Below, in pieces: positions 20,801 to 22,170 of a stretch of DNA of 22,170 nt. A program made the translations under genes and the position numbers. The stretch lies in NCBI GenBank assembly GCA_964490005.1, contig CAZBBB010000045.1, positions 1 to 22,170 on the forward strand. Reading direction: 5' to 3'. The notes under the pieces were generated by a model. It searched no databases. It was given only the letters and a program-made list of their open reading frames with translations, and was not told where the DNA came from. Origin of the DNA: CAZBBB01 sp964490005 (GTDB lineage: Bacteria > Planctomycetota > B15-G4). Each line of letters begins with the position of its first letter. Within the stretch, counting starts at the first letter, position 1.

Positions 20801-21752
20801 ATGGAGATGACCGTTCCTCTGCACTCCGAGGAGGAGGAACGGGCGCTGCTCGGGCCGCACGAGGCGCACGCGCGCGCCGTGCGCAACCGCTTCGGGGTGG
20901 CGCTCGGCGTGCGCAAGGGGCGCGTGCACGTCGAGGGCGAGGAGGCGCAGGTCTCCGACGCGATCGCCGCGATCCGCGCGCTGCTGCACCGGCTGCGCAG
21001 CGACGGCAGCCTCGACGAGCAGGACGTGCGCCGCGTGCTCGAGAACGGGGCGCCGCCCGGCGCGCCGGCACCCGCGCGCGGCGCGACGCTGCCGCACGGC
21101 GTCGAGTGGCGCTCGGCCGGCCAGGAGCGCTACGTGCGCTCGATGGAGCGCAACGTGCTGACCTTCGCCGTGGGCCNNNNNNNNNNCCGGCAAGACCTAC
21201 CTCGCGGCGGCCGTGGCGGTCGGCGCGCTGCGCGCCGGGCGCTTCCGCAAGCTGGTGCTCGTGCGTCCCGCGGTGGAGGCCGGCGAGCACCTCGGCTTCC
21301 TGCCGGGCGACTTCGTGGCCAAGATCAACCCCTACCTGCGGCCGCTGTACGACGCGCTCTCGGCCCACCTCGAGCCGGGCAAGCTGAAGTTCTTCATCGA
21401 CACCGACGTGATCGAGATCGCGCCGCTGGCCTACATGCGCGGACGCACGCTCGACGAGGCCTTCATCATCCTCGACGAGGCGCAGAACACGACGCCGGGG
21501 CAGATGAAGATGTTCCTCACGCGCATGGGCCGCAACAGCAAGGTCGTCGTGACCGGCGACGCCTCGCAGGTCGACCTGCCGCCGCACCAGCAGTCGGGCC
21601 TGGCCGACGCCGAGCGGCTGCTGCGCAACATCCCCGACATCGGTCTCGTGCACCTCGACGCGAAGGACATCGTGCGGCACCCGCTGGTGGCGAAGATCGT
21701 CAACGCCTACGAGCAGCGGGACCGCGACGAGTCCGGCCCGGCCGCAAGGTGA
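20801..21752 (+). CDS. phoH: PhoH-family ATPase, interrupted by an assembly gap
   Basis: A cytoplasmic P-loop ATPase linked in bacteria to RNA metabolism and usually found beside ybeY, as here. The N-terminal region (about residues 1-105, FGVALGVRKGRVHVEGEE) resembles the small RNA-binding-like lead domain of PhoH. After SMERNVLTFAVG come 10 N, then GKTYLAAAVAVGALRAGRFR, the RPAVEAGEHLGFLPGD stretch, Walker B FIILDEAQNTTPGQMKMFL and VVTGDASQVDLP. The two sides are in different frames across the 10-N run, but a true gap of 9 nt restores one frame and exactly spells a Walker A of the form GPxxxGKT. About 316 residues would result, a normal length. ATG 20801 has GGAGG 13 nt upstream; ATG 20807 is possible. 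The stop is followed closely by ybeY. Confidence 0.92.
21177..21186. other. Assembly gap of 10 N
   Basis: Ten N replace bases inside the Walker A codons of phoH. The flanks imply a missing length of 9 (or 9 plus a multiple of 3), so the 10 is probably a placeholder. Confidence 0.95.
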
Positions 21753-21757
21753 TCCCG

Positions 21758-22170
21758 GTGAGCAACCGGCAGCGGCGCGTGGCCGTCACGAGCCGCGAGC
21801 TGCGGGCCGTCGTCGCGGCCGTGTTCGCGGGCGAGTCGGCGGGCGCGCCCGACGTCGCGGTGAGCGTCGTCGACGACGCCGCGATCGCCGAACTCAACGA
21901 GCGCTTCCTGGCGCACGCGGGCCCGACCGACGCGATCGCCTTCAGCTACGCGGACGACCCCGCGCCCGACGGCGTGCGCGGCGAGGTCGTGGTCTCGGCC
22001 GAGACGGCCCGGCGCGAGGCCCGCACGCGCGGCCTCGATCCGCGCGAGGAGCTGCTGCTGTACGTCGCGCACGGCACGCTGCACCTGCTCGGCTGGGACG
22101 ACGACACGCCGGCGCGGCGGCGCGCGATGAACCGACGCGCGCGCGCGCACGTCGCGGCGGCGCGGCGGGC
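21758..22170 (+). CDS. ybeY: YbeY endoribonuclease / rRNA maturation factor, 3' end beyond the window
   Basis: A metal-dependent RNase acting in 16S rRNA 3' processing and ribosome quality control. The visible 137 residues include AIAELNERFLAH, the TDAIAFSY segment (usual TDVLSFP), GEVVVSAETARREA and the metal motif HGTLHLLGWDDD. His105 and His109 match the first two ligands of H-G-x-L-H-L-x-G-x-D-H, but the third position is Asp115 rather than His. GTG 21758 is chosen because AAGGTGA, overlapping the phoH stop, lies 5 nt upstream; GTG 21749 would overlap that stop directly but has no ribosome binding site. The gene continues past the right edge with no stop. Its place behind phoH is the common arrangement. 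Confidence 0.93.
   Translation, partial: MSNRQRRVAVTSRELRAVVAAVFAGESAGAPDVAVSVVDDAAIAELNERFLAHAGPTDAIAFSYADDPAPDGVRGEVVVSAETARREARTRGLDPREELLLYVAHGTLHLLGWDDDTPARRRAMNRRARAHVAAARR

Noticed and set aside
20801..21752. phoH as a frameshifted pseudogene
   Set aside because: The only frame change coincides with the 10-N run, and a 9-nt gap restores a full Walker A.

Overview
The window is a very GC-rich (roughly three quarters G+C) bacterial chromosome segment. It is densely packed with protein genes and shows no RNA genes, insertion sequences, phage genes or CRISPR. Several features suggest a member of the Planctomycetota or a similar high-GC environmental lineage: a PcRGLX/YetA-like lyase facing a large exported GH2 enzyme, a membrane-anchored sulfatase-fold enzyme, an AsmA/DUF748 protein, and a purA-uppS-cdsA-phoH-ybeY housekeeping cluster. 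That placement is an inference. A run of 10 N inside phoH shows that this is a draft assembly.

Left part (1-3416). The 5' end of an unidentified minus-strand gene and a 36-residue membrane protein gene are followed by a 388-bp intergenic region with a palindrome, a promoter-like site and two leader hairpins. A divergent PII signal protein gene and glnA (glutamine synthetase I-beta) follow as a nitrogen-assimilation operon. A response regulator with a Cys4 zinc-finger-like module and an unrecognised helical C-terminus converges on glnA.

Middle part (3597-11456). A DUF748 envelope protein converges on a minus-strand operon for a membrane-anchored hypothetical protein and a copper-exporting P1B ATPase. 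Upstream of these, also on the minus strand, lies an exported PcRGLX/YetA-like (polysaccharide lyase-like) protein.

Right part (11443-22170). A plus-strand run starts back-to-back with the lyase-like gene: a 1123-residue exported GH2 glycosidase, a small probable lipoprotein, and a membrane-anchored alkaline-phosphatase-superfamily enzyme with Thr where sulfatases carry the formylglycine Cys. The lyase-like/GH2 pair looks like a carbohydrate-degradation module. A promoter then drives purA-uppS-cdsA-phoH-ybeY, with overlapping or near-overlapping ends (purine synthesis, undecaprenyl and phospholipid precursors, RNA maturation).

The most unusual observations are: a PII protein with shortened T- and B-loops that lacks the uridylylation Tyr and the 2-oxoglutarate Gln, placed before a glutamine synthetase that keeps its adenylylation Tyr; two or three apparently leaderless genes with -10-like boxes 7-9 nt before the start codon; a shared TTGTGG-N17-TAnnnT promoter pattern; an apparent CTG start codon; and a YbeY whose third metal-ligand His is Asp. 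The phoH frame break at the N-gap is best explained as a padding artefact.
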